Positions 27,563 through 36,789 are shown, counted from the stretch's first letter. The stretch is DNA of 60,495 nt from Achromobacter arsenitoxydans SY8 (GCF_000236785.1 NZ_AGUF01000079.1:1-60495); one strand, 5' to 3'. Notes: generated by a model from the sequence alone, not told the origin. A program made the numbers and translations.

Positions 27563-28075
27563 GTGCACCCTGTCAACTTTGCGTCCTCCGCCGAATTCGC
27601 GAGCCTGTACCGAGAGCATCACGGCTGGCTCGTGCAGATGCTGCGGCGCCGCCTCAGCGGCAATACCGAAAACGCCGCCGACCTGGCGCACGACACCTTC
27701 GAGCGCGTCATGCGCAGCGAATCGCGCGCGGCGTTCGCGGAGCCGCGCGGATTCCTGACCACGGTCGCCAAGCGCCTGCTGATCGACCAGTCGCGCCGCC
27801 GGGCCATCGAGCAGGCCTACCTGGACACGCTGGCCGCGCGCAGCGAGGACGTCGAGCCCAGCCCCGAAACCCATGCGCTGGTGGTGGAAGCGCTGGACGC
27901 CGTGTGCCGCATGATGGAGCAACTGCCCCCCCGCGTGCGGCGGGTGTTCGTGCTGGCGCAGGTGGAAGGCCACCCCTATCTGGATGTCGCACGGCAGCTC
28001 GGCATTTCGGTTGCGGCCGTGCAGCGCGACATGATCAAGGCGTGGCAGCACTGCTACGCGGTGCTGTACGCATGA
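27563..28075 (+). CDS. FecI-type ECF sigma factor
   Basis: 170 residues. Region 2 is HHGWLVQMLRRRLSGNTENAADLAHDTFERVM with FLTTVAKRLLIDQSRRRAIE; region 4 is LPPRVRRVFVLAQVEGHPYLDVARQLGISVAAVQRD. This is the iron-starvation subgroup that directs transcription of a TonB receptor. The start is GTG 27563 with AGG 6 nt upstream. The stop overlaps the FecR gene by 4 bp. Expression is expected when iron is low, through the Fur box just upstream. Confidence 0.92.
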   Translation: MHPVNFASSAEFASLYREHHGWLVQMLRRRLSGNTENAADLAHDTFERVMRSESRAAFAEPRGFLTTVAKRLLIDQSRRRAIEQAYLDTLAARSEDVEPSPETHALVVEALDAVCRMMEQLPPRVRRVFVLAQVEGHPYLDVARQLGISVAAVQRDMIKAWQHCYAVLYA

Positions 28076-29055
28076 GCGCCGCCCACGCCGACCGGGTGCA
28101 TCCCGACATCGTCAAGCAGGCGGCGCAATGGATGATGCGGGCGGGGGATACGCCCGATGCGGCCACCGAAGCCGCCTGTGCGCAATGGCGCCAGGCGGAC
28201 GCGCGCCATGAACTTGCCTGGCAGCGCCTGCAGGGGATCAGTCAGGACCTCAAGGGCGCCGCGGGCGCAAACGTATCCGGCGCCACCGCTGGCCAGACCA
28301 TCCTGCGCTATTGCGACCAGCGTTCGCGGCGCGGCGCGATCAAGTGGATGGCGGGCGGTCTCGGACTGGGCGCGCTGGGATGGATGGGCGCGCGCGAAGG
28401 ACTGTGGGACGGCAGCACGGTCTATCGCACGGCAACCGGCGAGCAGCGCGTTGTGAGCCTGCCGGACGGCACCATCCTGACTATGAACACCGACTCGGCC
28501 GTAGCGCTGCGTTTTGACGCGCGGCAGCGCCGAATCGACTTGCGCAGCGGCGAGATCCTTATTGCCACGGCAGTCGATTCCGCCGGGCGCCCTTTTGGCG
28601 TGAAGACGCCCAATGGCCTGCTGACGCCGCTGGGCACCCGCTTTGCCGTGCGCCAGATGGAGGACGGCCGAAACGCTACGCGGCTCACGGTATTCGAGGG
28701 GGCCGTGCAGGTGGAGCCGTCCTCGCGCGCACTGGCGACGCGGGTGGTGCATGCCGGCGAGCAGACGGAATTCGATGATCGCGCATTGCCGCCTCCGATG
28801 CCGGTGTCGGAAAAGGGGCCGGCGTGGACAGAGGGCATGCTGGTCGCGAACCGCATGCGGCTGGATCGGTTCCTGGCGGAACTGGGCCGCTACCGCCCGG
28901 GAATCCTGCGCTGCGATGCGGACGTGGCGCACCGCGAGGTAACCGGCGCCTTTCGCATCGACGACACCGACAAGGCGCTGGAGGTGCTTGCCGGCGTGCT
29001 GGACCTGACGCTGCGGTATCGCACGCGCTACTGGGTCAGCGTCGGCCGCGCGTGA
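28072..29055 (+). CDS. FecR-type anti-sigma/sigma regulator
   Basis: 327 residues. The N-terminal DUF4880-like cytoplasmic part (AAQWMMRAGDTPDAATEAACAQWRQADARHELAWQRLQ) is followed by one membrane helix near residues 98-110 (WMAGGLGLGALGWMG) and a periplasmic FecR domain (YRTATGEQRVVSLPDGTILTMNTDS, then RRIDLRSGEILIATA and TPLGTRFAVRQ). It would receive the signal from the receptor's N-terminal domain and control the sigma factor whose gene it overlaps. Confidence 0.93.
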   Translation: MSAAHADRVHPDIVKQAAQWMMRAGDTPDAATEAACAQWRQADARHELAWQRLQGISQDLKGAAGANVSGATAGQTILRYCDQRSRRGAIKWMAGGLGLGALGWMGAREGLWDGSTVYRTATGEQRVVSLPDGTILTMNTDSAVALRFDARQRRIDLRSGEILIATAVDSAGRPFGVKTPNGLLTPLGTRFAVRQMEDGRNATRLTVFEGAVQVEPSSRALATRVVHAGEQTEFDDRALPPPMPVSEKGPAWTEGMLVANRMRLDRFLAELGRYRPGILRCDADVAHREVTGAFRIDDTDKALEVLAGVLDLTLRYRTRYWVSVGRA

Positions 29056-29075
29056 GGGCTCCGAAAGCCCTTTTT
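29055..29075 (+). terminator. Short hairpin and T run between fecR-like gene and receptor
   Basis: AGGGCT and AGCCCT arms with a five-base loop and five T. It begins at the stop of the FecR gene. It probably reduces readthrough so that the receptor depends mainly on its own sigma-directed promoter in the 134-bp gap; GGAAAG and CGTAG elements at about 29077-29101 could be that promoter. Confidence 0.6.
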
Positions 29076-29189
29076 CCGGAAAGTTGTAACGACGCCGTAG
29101 ATTTTCATTTCTGGTTCGTTAGACATAGAGACAGGCCCCGAGGCGCCCGGGGCCTGGCCATTTCAATCGACGAACCAGGAAATCCAGTC

Positions 29190-31670
29190 ATGGCGACACG
29201 CCAGTCCTCTTCTCCTTCCGCCCTGTCCTCCCCGTGGATGCGGCCCGCGCCCCTGCGCCTTGCCGTGCATCTGGCGCTGGCTGCCCTGGCCCCGCTCGCC
29301 GCGCCCGCCGCGTCGTGGGCCCAGTCCGCCTCCGCCGGGGACATCGCATTCGCGATCTCCCCTTCGCCCCTGGACGTCGCGTTGGGCCAGTTCGGCGTTG
29401 CGGCGAAAGTCACCGTGGCCGCCTCTCCGGAATTGACGCGCGGCGTGATGACGCAAGGGCTTTCAGGCCGCTACACGGCCGAACAGGGCTTGGCGCAGTT
29501 GCTGGCGGGCACCGGATTGCAGGCGGTGGCCAACGCCAACGGCGAAGGCTACCGCCTGCGCCGCGCGCCGCAGAACGCGCCCGGCGTATCGACGCTGGCG
29601 CCTGTCACGGTGCTGGGCCAGGCCGATAGCGCAGTGACCGAAGGGTCGGGCAGCTACACCAGCCGGTTTGTGACCATCGGCAAGGGCCTGCAGACCTTGA
29701 AGGAGATACCGCAGTCGGTGACCGTGGTGACACGCCAGCGCATGGACGACCAGAACGCCAACACCCTGGACGAGGTGCTGGCCAACGCCACCGGCATGAC
29801 GCTGTACAGGAGCCCGATGGGCGGCAGCTACGTGTATTCGCGCGGTTTCCGCGTCGACAGCTATCAGTTCGACGGCGTCAACCGCGCGTTCTACTACCCC
29901 CAGGCCGATAGCTTCACCAGCAATACCGTGATCCTGGACCGCGTCGAGATCATCCGCGGCGCTACCGGACTGATGCAGGGCGCCGGGTCGCCCAGCGCGG
30001 CCGTGAACCTGGTGCGCAAGCGTCCGCTGGCCGAAAACCAGGTGCAGATGCTGGCCAGCGGCGGCTCATGGAACAACTACCGGGCCGACATCGACGCCAC
30101 CGGCCCCCTGAATGAATCGGGCACGCTGCGCGCCCGCGGCGTGGCCAGCTACAACGACCGCGAATACTTCTACGACGGCGCCGACAGCCGCTCCGGCGTG
30201 CTGTACGGCGCGCTGAGCTACGACCTGGGACCCGCCACCACGCTGACGGGCGGCGTCAGCTATGAAGAGCTGCGGTCCACGCCGTTCTTCCACGGTCTGC
30301 CCCACTATTCCAACGGCGACGACATCGGGTTGAAGCGGTCGACCTCGCTGGGACAGGACTGGAACCGCTGGAACGGCAAGCAGACCAGCGTGTTCGCCGA
30401 ACTGGCGCATCGCTTCAACAAGGACTGGTCGCTGCGGCTGACGGGCACATCCACGCAGGAATCCAATGATTCGAAATACGCCTTCACCGAAGGCGCGGTG
30501 AACCCGCAGACGGGGCTCGGGCCCATGCTGTATGCCGGCCTGTTCGACCTTTCGACCCACAACAAGGCGCTGAACCTGGACGTGGATGGCGCCTTCGAGG
30601 CGCTGGGCCGCAAGCATTCCGTGAGCTTCGGCGCCAGCATCAATGAACTGACCAGCAAGAACGACTTTGCGCTCAATCGTCTGAACCGCGCCGTGAACGT
30701 GTGGAATCCGGACCATCATGTGCCAGAACCGTCCGACGACTGGATGCGCGAAAACGCATACCGCAGCGCCGCGACCGTCGTGAAAATGAAGCAGACGGGC
30801 GTCTACGGCGTCGGGCGTTTCAGCCTGGCCGACCCGCTGACGCTGGTGGCGGGCGCGCGCGTCAGCTGGTACGAAAACACCAGCCGCTACCGCGACAGCG
30901 GCGAGCAATACTCCGACCCCTACAAGGACAACGGCGTCGTCACGCCGTACGGCGGCCTGATCTACGCATTCAATCCGCAATGGTCCGGCTACGTCAGCTA
31001 TGCGCAGATCTTCGAGCCGCAGAACTCGCTGGACGCGTCGGGCAAGGTGCTGGATCCGATCGTGGGCAAGAACTACGAGGTGGGCATCAAGGGCGAACTG
31101 CTGGACGGCCGCGTCAACACGTCCGTGGCCTTGTTCCGCATCGACCAGAAAAACCGCGCGCAGCAGGACCTGGTCGGCAACTGCACGGTCGGCGACATCT
31201 GCTACCTGTCGTCCGGCAAGGTGCGCAGCCAGGGCCTGGATGCCGAGATCAGCGGCGAAGTGGCGCCGGGCTGGCAACTGTTTGCGGGATACACCTTCAA
31301 TACGCTGAAGTTCCTGGACGACACGACCGTGACGACCACCAACTTCGGCCGCACCGTCACGCCCAAGCACATCCTGCGCCTGTGGTCGGACTATCGCCTG
31401 CCCGGAAACCTGTCCGCATGGTCGCTGGGCGCGGGCGTGAACTACCAGACCGGCAGCTACACCGAGACGCGCGGCGTCAAGGTGTCGCAAGGGTCGTACG
31501 CGGTCTGGAACGCGCGGGTCGGCTACCAGATCAATAAGCACTGGTCGGCGGCGTTGAATGTGAACAACATCTTCGACAAGACCTACTACCAGACCATCGG
31601 CGCGCCGGGCTGGGGCAGCTTCTACGGCGATCCCCGCAACGCGACGCTGACCGTGCGCGGCACGTTCTAA
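29190..31670 (+). CDS. TonB-dependent siderophore receptor with signalling domain
   Basis: 826 residues. Signal peptide to about residue 45 (ends SWAQ); an STN signalling domain at about 50-125 (FAISPSPLDVALGQFGVAAKVTV, AEQGLAQLLAGTGLQAV); a plug domain opening IPQSVTVVTRQRMDDQNANTLDEVL with DRVEIIRGATGLMQGAGSPSAAVN; then a 22-strand-type barrel ending in phenylalanine (TLTVRGTF). Motifs match hydroxamate/catecholate siderophore receptors; no siderophore synthesis genes are nearby, so a xenosiderophore is possible. The STN domain fits cell-surface signalling to the upstream FecR/FecI pair. Confidence 0.94.
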   Translation: MATRQSSSPSALSSPWMRPAPLRLAVHLALAALAPLAAPAASWAQSASAGDIAFAISPSPLDVALGQFGVAAKVTVAASPELTRGVMTQGLSGRYTAEQGLAQLLAGTGLQAVANANGEGYRLRRAPQNAPGVSTLAPVTVLGQADSAVTEGSGSYTSRFVTIGKGLQTLKEIPQSVTVVTRQRMDDQNANTLDEVLANATGMTLYRSPMGGSYVYSRGFRVDSYQFDGVNRAFYYPQADSFTSNTVILDRVEIIRGATGLMQGAGSPSAAVNLVRKRPLAENQVQMLASGGSWNNYRADIDATGPLNESGTLRARGVASYNDREYFYDGADSRSGVLYGALSYDLGPATTLTGGVSYEELRSTPFFHGLPHYSNGDDIGLKRSTSLGQDWNRWNGKQTSVFAELAHRFNKDWSLRLTGTSTQESNDSKYAFTEGAVNPQTGLGPMLYAGLFDLSTHNKALNLDVDGAFEALGRKHSVSFGASINELTSKNDFALNRLNRAVNVWNPDHHVPEPSDDWMRENAYRSAATVVKMKQTGVYGVGRFSLADPLTLVAGARVSWYENTSRYRDSGEQYSDPYKDNGVVTPYGGLIYAFNPQWSGYVSYAQIFEPQNSLDASGKVLDPIVGKNYEVGIKGELLDGRVNTSVALFRIDQKNRAQQDLVGNCTVGDICYLSSGKVRSQGLDAEISGEVAPGWQLFAGYTFNTLKFLDDTTVTTTNFGRTVTPKHILRLWSDYRLPGNLSAWSLGAGVNYQTGSYTETRGVKVSQGSYAVWNARVGYQINKHWSAALNVNNIFDKTYYQTIGAPGWGSFYGDPRNATLTVRGTF

Positions 31671-31689
31671 GGCGGAGCCCGGCGCGATG

Positions 31690-32190
31690 TCAGCCACGCG
31701 CCCTTCGGCGCTGCAGGCGCAGCCACAAGCCCTGCAGCGCCGCGCCCGCCACGAATATGCCCAGCCATGCCGCCAGCGCGCCGCGCACCAACGGCGATTG
31801 CGGTCCGTCGGCCAGGGGATGCGCCACCGGCAAGCGCGTCAGGGTTTCGTTGATCCCGGGCACCCACAGCAGAAAGAAGCTGAACGTGAAACCCAACTGC
31901 GAGAGATAGGGGTGCACGCGCGCCAGCGGGGGCAATCTGGGTGCGAGCAGCGCCCCCGCGATCGCCAATAGCGCCATGATGCCGAGCGCATGGCCGACAT
32001 TGAAGCCGCCGCTGCTGGACAGGCCGAACGAGGTCAGCACCGCCAGCAGCAGGCCGCCAAGATAGATCTTGCCGGCGCGCGTGGCGGGTTCGATGCGGCG
32101 ATAGCGCACGAAGCTGTATGCCCCGGCAACGGCGGGAACCAGGCTGATGAGGGTGTGCGCAGCCCCCAGGGTGGAAATCGGATGCGGCAT
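31690..32190 (-). CDS. Four-helix membrane protein under TetR-type control
   Basis: 166 residues with about four hydrophobic helices (VPAVAGAYSFV, YLGGLLLAVLTSFGLSS, IMALLAIAGALLAP, FTFSFFLLWVPGIN) and a basic end. I do not recognise a named function. AAGGAG precedes the ATG. A palindrome matching the one before the neighbouring TetR gene lies 24 bp upstream of the start, so repression by that protein is likely. Confidence 0.75.
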   Translation of the reverse strand: MPHPISTLGAAHTLISLVPAVAGAYSFVRYRRIEPATRAGKIYLGGLLLAVLTSFGLSSSGGFNVGHALGIMALLAIAGALLAPRLPPLARVHPYLSQLGFTFSFFLLWVPGINETLTRLPVAHPLADGPQSPLVRGALAAWLGIFVAGAALQGLWLRLQRRRARG

Positions 32191-32213
32191 GGAAGTGACT
32201 CCTTGATATCAAC

Positions 32214-32232
32214 AACCAACTAGTTGATCGAC
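32214..32232. promoter_or_regulatory. Candidate TetR operator, copy 1
   Basis: AACCAACTAGTTGATCGAC, with the perfect core CAACTAGTTG at 32217-32226. It sits directly before the four-helix membrane gene and resembles the palindrome before the TetR gene at 32955-32974. Confidence 0.65.
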
Positions 32233-32243
32233 AATGGGCGTAT

Positions 32244-32267
32244 AAAAAAAGCGCGCCGAAGCGCGCG
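32244..32267 (-). terminator. Intrinsic terminator of the TetR gene
   Basis: Read on the minus strand: GCGCGC-TTCG-GCGCGC followed by seven T, a perfect stem with the very stable UUCG loop. It lies 12 nt after the TetR stop and separates that transcript from the membrane gene. Confidence 0.9.
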
Positions 32268-32278
32268 TCGCCAGGCGG

Positions 32279-32866
32279 TCAGGCCGGGACAGCCAGTTGC
32301 CTGATCGCTGCCCGCGCAATCGAGGCGAAAGCCTTGGGATCATTGAAGGCGCGCGCGGTCAGCATCGCCCCGTGCACCGTGGACATGAAGGACTGGGCCT
32401 CTACCTGCGCGCTATCGCGCAGATGGAACTGCCCCTGCGCCGCGCCCTTCTTGAGCACGGCGGCAATCCATGCCGTCAGGTCATGGAAGTAGGCGCGCAC
32501 CTCGGCGGCGATCTCCTGCGGGATCATGGGCGCTTCTGCCGCCAGCATCGCGCAGATGCACATGGACGACGTGCCTTCGCGGATGCACTTGGCCCAATAA
32601 TCGGTGTAGGCCGTCAGCCGCGCCTGCGGGTCCTCGACATGCTGGTCCAGCGCCGCCAGGCCCTCGCGCGACTGTTCGCGGTGCCGCACGACCACGGTGA
32701 GCACCAGGTCGGCCTTGGTGGGGAAATGATGGTGGATGCTGGGCTTGCCGATGCGCACGCGCTCGGACACATCGGCATAGCTGAAACCGTGATAGCCGCC
32801 CTCGGCGAGCAACAGCCTGGTCTGCTCGACAATTTCATTGGCGCGGGGGGAGAGTTCCAGAGTCAT
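32279..32866 (-). CDS. TetR-family repressor
   Basis: 195 residues. The N-terminal helix-turn-helix is GYHGFSYADVSERVRIGKPSIHHHFPTKADLVLTVV (about 23-58); the C-terminal part is helical with CICAMLAAEAPMIPQEI typical of the YcdC/NemR-like branch. It ends at a strong terminator. A palindrome before its own start and a similar one before the downstream membrane gene suggest autoregulation plus control of that gene. Confidence 0.92.
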   Translation of the reverse strand: MTLELSPRANEIVEQTRLLLAEGGYHGFSYADVSERVRIGKPSIHHHFPTKADLVLTVVVRHREQSREGLAALDQHVEDPQARLTAYTDYWAKCIREGTSSMCICAMLAAEAPMIPQEIAAEVRAYFHDLTAWIAAVLKKGAAQGQFHLRDSAQVEAQSFMSTVHGAMLTARAFNDPKAFASIARAAIRQLAVPA

Positions 32867-32954
32867 GGGGAAGTTCGGGTTGGTCTGCGGCGCGCAGGCA
32901 AGGCGCCGGCGCGGAAATTTCCCGCATGCGCGGCGGGCTTGCAGCAGGAATGGC

Positions 32955-32974
32955 GACCAATCTACTAGTTGGTC
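32955..32974. promoter_or_regulatory. Candidate TetR operator, copy 2
   Basis: GACCAATCTACTAGTTGGTC: perfect six-base arms GACCAA and TTGGTC, with ACTAGTTG shared with the copy at 32214-32232. It is 88 bp upstream of the TetR start. Confidence 0.65.
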
Positions 32975-33011
32975 GGTTTGATGTCAACACCCCGGCCGGA
33001 CCGTGCCACCC

Positions 33012-33698
33012 CTACGCCCTCCCCGCCGCCACGTTCACGCTGATCGCAATGATGAATACGTTGAAAAAGAATGCGATCACCCCGTGCGTCATCGCCATGC
33101 GCCGCATCCTTCGATTGACGATCTGCACGTCCGACACCTGGAACGTCATGCCCAGCACCAGCGAGAAGTACGCGAAATCCCAGTAGTCCGGCTCGTCCGT
33201 GCCCGGAAACTCCAGGCCCTTGTGCATGGCGTTGCGGTGCCCGTAGTAGCCATGCGCATAGTGCAGCGCGTAGATCATGTTCATGTACAGCCAGGACAGC
33301 ACGATGGTCGCGGCGGCGGCAAGCATGTCGACCAAGGCGCCCGCGTTGCTGTCGGCGCGCAGCTCGACCCACAGGGCGACCAGCACCATGCACGACAGCG
33401 CGACGCTGCTCCAGAGCACGCCCTGGCGGCCCACGTCCTGCTGGCGCGCATGCAGCCGCATGGAGGCGGGGCTGGTCCTGCCGAACACGCGGGCGGTGAG
33501 CACCAGGAACACCAGCGCGCCGGCGTCGAAGCCGAGCAGCACGGCCAGGCTGGCCGTAATGCCCAGGGCATACAAGGTTCCGCCCACCGCCAGCAGCAAG
33601 ACGGCGCACAGCATCAGGCGCCGGTGCGCGTGAAAGAACGGCAGACGGTCTGCGCCGGAGGATCCGGAGGGGGGGTCGTCATCCTTGGGCGGCTGCAT
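33012..33698 (-). CDS. DUF1345 membrane protein
   Basis: 228 residues with about five membrane helices. The C-terminal phrases [46 protein letters not shown] and [18 protein letters not shown] are the DUF1345 signature. Function is not known for the family. The first ~25 residues are polar and probably cytoplasmic. It stands alone, with the TetR gene 145 bp downstream on the same strand. Confidence 0.85.
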   Translation of the reverse strand: MQPPKDDDPPSGSSGADRLPFFHAHRRLMLCAVLLLAVGGTLYALGITASLAVLLGFDAGALVFLVLTARVFGRTSPASMRLHARQQDVGRQGVLWSSVALSCMVLVALWVELRADSNAGALVDMLAAAATIVLSWLYMNMIYALHYAHGYYGHRNAMHKGLEFPGTDEPDYWDFAYFSLVLGMTFQVSDVQIVNRRMRRMAMTHGVIAFFFNVFIIAISVNVAAGRA

Positions 33699-33769
33699 GG
33701 CGGGCTCCTGGCGGTGGCAAGGCCCGGGGCTTGTCCCGGGCCCCGATCAGCCTTGCACAGGCCCTTACG

Positions 33770-34294
33770 CTAACCGATACCAAGCAAACCGGCCAGCGCG
33801 CCGCCAAACAGCAGCCACAGCGGATGGATACGGGTGGCGCTGCCCAGCACGGCCACGATGGCGGTGATGGCGCCCAGCAGCCAGGTGTGCACGGACGCCT
33901 CGGTGATGAGCGAGGCGCTGGCCGCGACCAGCCCGACCGTCATCGGGAAGATGCCGGCCTGGATGACGCCGCGCCAGGGGCGGTCCTTGAACCGTTCCCA
34001 CAGGCCGAGCGCGAGGATGGTGATGAGGGAGGAAGGACCGAACTTGGCGATGGTGGTGGCCAGCATGCCGGCCCAGCCTGCCACGTGCCAGCCGACCAGC
34101 GTGACGACCATCAGGTTGGGGCCCGGCGCCGCCTGGCCCAGTGCGAACAGCGCGGAAAAGTCGGCCGCGCTCATCCAGCCGTGGACGTCGACGACCTGGC
34201 GCTGCATCTCGGGCAGGATGGTGTTCCCGCCTCCGAAGGCCAGCACCGACAGTTCCGAGAAGATCAGGACGAGGGCAATCAGCGTGTGGATCAT
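33770..34294 (-). CDS. chrA: Chromate transporter half, second subunit
   Basis: 174 residues, one ChrA domain. The family motifs FGGGNTILPEMQRQVV, ALGQAAPGPNLMVVTLVGWHVAG and GLWERFKDRPWRGVIQAGIFPMTVGLV are present. Single-domain ChrA proteins usually work in pairs of opposite membrane orientation; the partner lies directly upstream and overlaps by 4 bp (ATGA). The pair would export chromate or another oxyanion. Confidence 0.88.
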   Translation of the reverse strand: MIHTLIALVLIFSELSVLAFGGGNTILPEMQRQVVDVHGWMSAADFSALFALGQAAPGPNLMVVTLVGWHVAGWAGMLATTIAKFGPSSLITILALGLWERFKDRPWRGVIQAGIFPMTVGLVAASASLITEASVHTWLLGAITAIVAVLGSATRIHPLWLLFGGALAGLLGIG

Positions 34295-34869
34295 CGGCGC
34301 TGCCTCCAGACCATCAGGATGCTAAGCGGCGTCATGACCGCCATGGTCGGCAACAGCGGGATGCGCAGCACGGCGATGGCGATGAAGCAGGCGGTGGCGA
34401 CGACGCCGGCCAGCCAGTCGCGGCGTTTGATGACCGGCATGCCGACTTTCACCGCCATCGAGATCAGCAGCCCGGCCGCGGCAGCGGCCAGGCCGGCGAA
34501 CAGGTGCTGGATGTTGGGGTCATTCTGGAAGCGGTCGTACACCATGCCCAGCATGACGACGATGATCGACGGCGCCAGGATCAGGCCCATGATCGCAGCG
34601 AAGGCGCCGCGCGGCCCGCGGAACTTCATGCCTAGCGCGACGGACAGGTTGATGATGTTGCCGCCCGGCAGGAATTGGCAAAGGCCCAGCAGTTCAGTGA
34701 ATTCCGCGCCGGTCAGCCAGCGGTGCTTTTCGACGACCATGCGGCGCGCCAGGGGCAAGGCGCCGCCGAAGGCGGTCAGGCCCAGCATCAGGAAACCATA
34801 GAACAGCTGGCCGCAAGTGGGGGGAGGCCGCAAGCCGGCCTCTTCGGTGGAAAGTGCTGCGTTCATCAT
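34291..34869 (-). CDS. chrA: Chromate transporter half, first subunit
   Basis: 192 residues, the other ChrA domain: FLMLGLTAFGGALPLARRMVV, ELLGLCQFLPGGNIINLSVALG and GLILAPSIIVVMLGMVYDRF. Note FLPGGN in place of the APGPN of its partner, the expected asymmetry of paired halves. Two Met codons open the frame (34869 and 34866). It is divergent from a LysR regulator across a 134-bp AT-rich gap, so that protein probably controls it. Confidence 0.87.
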   Translation of the reverse strand: MMNAALSTEEAGLRPPPTCGQLFYGFLMLGLTAFGGALPLARRMVVEKHRWLTGAEFTELLGLCQFLPGGNIINLSVALGMKFRGPRGAFAAIMGLILAPSIIVVMLGMVYDRFQNDPNIQHLFAGLAAAAAGLLISMAVKVGMPVIKRRDWLAGVVATACFIAIAVLRIPLLPTMAVMTPLSILMVWRQRR

Positions 34870-34949
34870 TTTTTATGGCCGGCGCGCGGCCGGCGAGGGG
34901 CTGGCGCGGAGCCGCGCCACAGGTGGATAACGAGATTGCAGCCTACTCT

Positions 34950-35003
34950 TCAGGAAAGATAATGTCTAATATATGACTGGTTAAACATTCATATCGAAAG
35001 CAT
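34950..35003. promoter_or_regulatory. AT-rich promoter segment of the chrA/lysR divergent pair
   Basis: A compact AT-rich stretch (TCTAATATATGAC, then GGTTAAACATTCATATCG) in the gap between the divergent genes. Several T-N11-A arrangements typical of LysR binding can be drawn, and GTC/GAC ends flank TAATATAT. No single site can be fixed by eye. Confidence 0.45.
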
Positions 35004-35927
35004 ATGGCATCCGTAGATTTGCGGCTCTTGCGCTACTTCCTGGCCGTGGCCGAAGAGTCCCACCTGACCAAGGCCGCGGCCCGGCTGGGCATCCGCCAGC
35101 CCCCGCTCAGCCAGCAGATCCGCGTGCTGGAACAGGAGCTGGGCGTCACGTTGTTCCATCGCCTGCCGCGCGGCATGGAGCTCACCGAAAGCGGCCGCGC
35201 ACTGCTGGACGACGCCCGCAACATCATCGCGATGGTGGATCAGGCGGTGGACGGCGTGCGCCGCGTGTCGATGGGCGAAGCGGGCCGGCTGACGGTCGGC
35301 TTCACGGGGTCCGCCGCGTTTCACCCGTTCGTGCCGTCGGTCATCCGGCGTTTCCGGGAAAGCGCGCCGCACGTGCGCCTGGTGCTGGAAGAAAGCAGCA
35401 CCGGCGAACTGCGGGAGGCGGTGGCCGAGGGGCGCGTGGACGTGGCCTTCATCCGCGGCGCCCAGGGCGCAGACCGCGGCATCATGATGGAAACCGTACT
35501 TGAAGAAGCCATGCTGGCGGCGTTTCCCGCGGACCACCCCGCCGTGAAGGGCCGCGCGCCCAAGCGCATCGCGCTGTCGGAACTGGCGGACGAATCGCTC
35601 ATCCTGTATCGGCGCCATAGCGGCCCGGGGCTGTACGACGCCATCATCGCGGCGTGCAGCGCCGAGGGATTCAGCCCCCGGGTCGAACAGGAGGCGCCGC
35701 GCATGCTGTCCACGCTGAGCCTGGTGGCCGCAGGACTGGGCGTGTCGCTGGTGCCGGCGTCGCTGCGCCGCGTGAACATCGAGGGCGTGGTGTACGTCAG
35801 CGTGACCCATCCGGCGCAATTTCGCGCCCCGCTGAACCTGATCTGGCGCGACGCGCCCTTGTCCGGCGCCGCCAGCAAGCTGATCGACGAGACGCGGCGG
35901 CAGCGGCAGGCGTTCCAGGCGGCCTGA
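35004..35927 (+). CDS. LysR-family transcriptional regulator
   Basis: 307 residues. The winged helix covers residues 1-65 (LRYFLAVAEESHLTKAAARLGIRQPPLSQQIRVLEQELGVTLFHR); the effector domain opens GRLTVGFTGSAAFHPFVPSVIRRFRE. That opening and the ending resemble the BenM/CatM-type group that senses small aromatic or organic acids. The divergent position suggests the chrA pair as target. murI follows 58 bp later and is probably separate. Confidence 0.9.
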   Translation: MASVDLRLLRYFLAVAEESHLTKAAARLGIRQPPLSQQIRVLEQELGVTLFHRLPRGMELTESGRALLDDARNIIAMVDQAVDGVRRVSMGEAGRLTVGFTGSAAFHPFVPSVIRRFRESAPHVRLVLEESSTGELREAVAEGRVDVAFIRGAQGADRGIMMETVLEEAMLAAFPADHPAVKGRAPKRIALSELADESLILYRRHSGPGLYDAIIAACSAEGFSPRVEQEAPRMLSTLSLVAAGLGVSLVPASLRRVNIEGVVYVSVTHPAQFRAPLNLIWRDAPLSGAASKLIDETRRQRQAFQAA

Positions 35928-35985
35928 CGCGCAGGCGCCCGGCGCTACACTTGCCGCCAACCGCACTCCCCATTTTTCACTCGCG

Positions 35986-36789
35986 ATGCTTTCCGAATCC
36001 CCCATCGGCGTGTACGACTCCGGCGTCGGCGGCCTGAGCGTGCTGCGCGCGATCCGCGACGCCCTGCCCCACGAGCGGCTGCTGTACGTGGCCGACTCCG
36101 CCCACGTGCCCTACGGGGAAAAATCGCAGGACTTCGTCGAACGGCGCGCCTGCGCCATCGCCGACTATTTCGTGTCGCGCCAGGCCCGCGCGATGGTGGT
36201 GGCGTGCAATACGGCCACGGCCGCCGCGATCGCCCTGCTGCGGCGGCGCCACCCCGGCCTGGTCATCATCGGCGTGGAGCCCGCGATCAAGCCCGCCGCG
36301 CACCTGACGCACTCCGGCGTGGTCGGCGTGTTTGCGACCACAGGAACGCTGGCCAGCCCCAAATTCGCCGCGCTGGTGCAACGCGAGGCGCCGGAGGTGC
36401 GCATCCTGCTGCGGCCCTGTCCGCAATGGGTGCGGCTGGTCGAGCAAGGCGAGCTGACCGGCCCCGACGCCGAGGCCGCGGTCCGCGCCCCCGTGACGGA
36501 ACTGCGCCAGGCGGGCGCCGACGTGCTGGTGCTGGGCTGCACCCATTTTCCGTTCCTGCGCGATCTGATCCAGGCCGCCGCCGGCCCGGGCGTGCCCCTG
36601 CTGGAAACCGGCGCGCCCGTGGCGCGCTGGCTGCGCCACCAGTTGCAGGAACGCGGCCTGCTGCGCGGCGAGGGCGCGGGAGCGCTGCTGCTGGAAACCA
36701 CAGGCGCCGCGGACTCCCTGGCGGCGCAGGCCAGCCGGCTGCTGGGGCAGCCGCTGAGCGCGGGCACGGTGCCGGACGCGTGGCGCTGA
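35986..36789 (+). CDS. murI: Glutamate racemase
   Basis: 267 residues. It makes D-glutamate for peptidoglycan from L-glutamate, using two catalytic cysteines: C74 in VACNTATAAA and C185 in LGCTHFPF. D11 (YDSGVGG) and H187 complete the active site. PYGEKS and GVEPAIKPA are further family landmarks. Length is normal. Confidence 0.95.
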   Translation: MLSESPIGVYDSGVGGLSVLRAIRDALPHERLLYVADSAHVPYGEKSQDFVERRACAIADYFVSRQARAMVVACNTATAAAIALLRRRHPGLVIIGVEPAIKPAAHLTHSGVVGVFATTGTLASPKFAALVQREAPEVRILLRPCPQWVRLVEQGELTGPDAEAAVRAPVTELRQAGADVLVLGCTHFPFLRDLIQAAAGPGVPLLETGAPVARWLRHQLQERGLLRGEGAGALLLETTGAADSLAAQASRLLGQPLSAGTVPDAWR

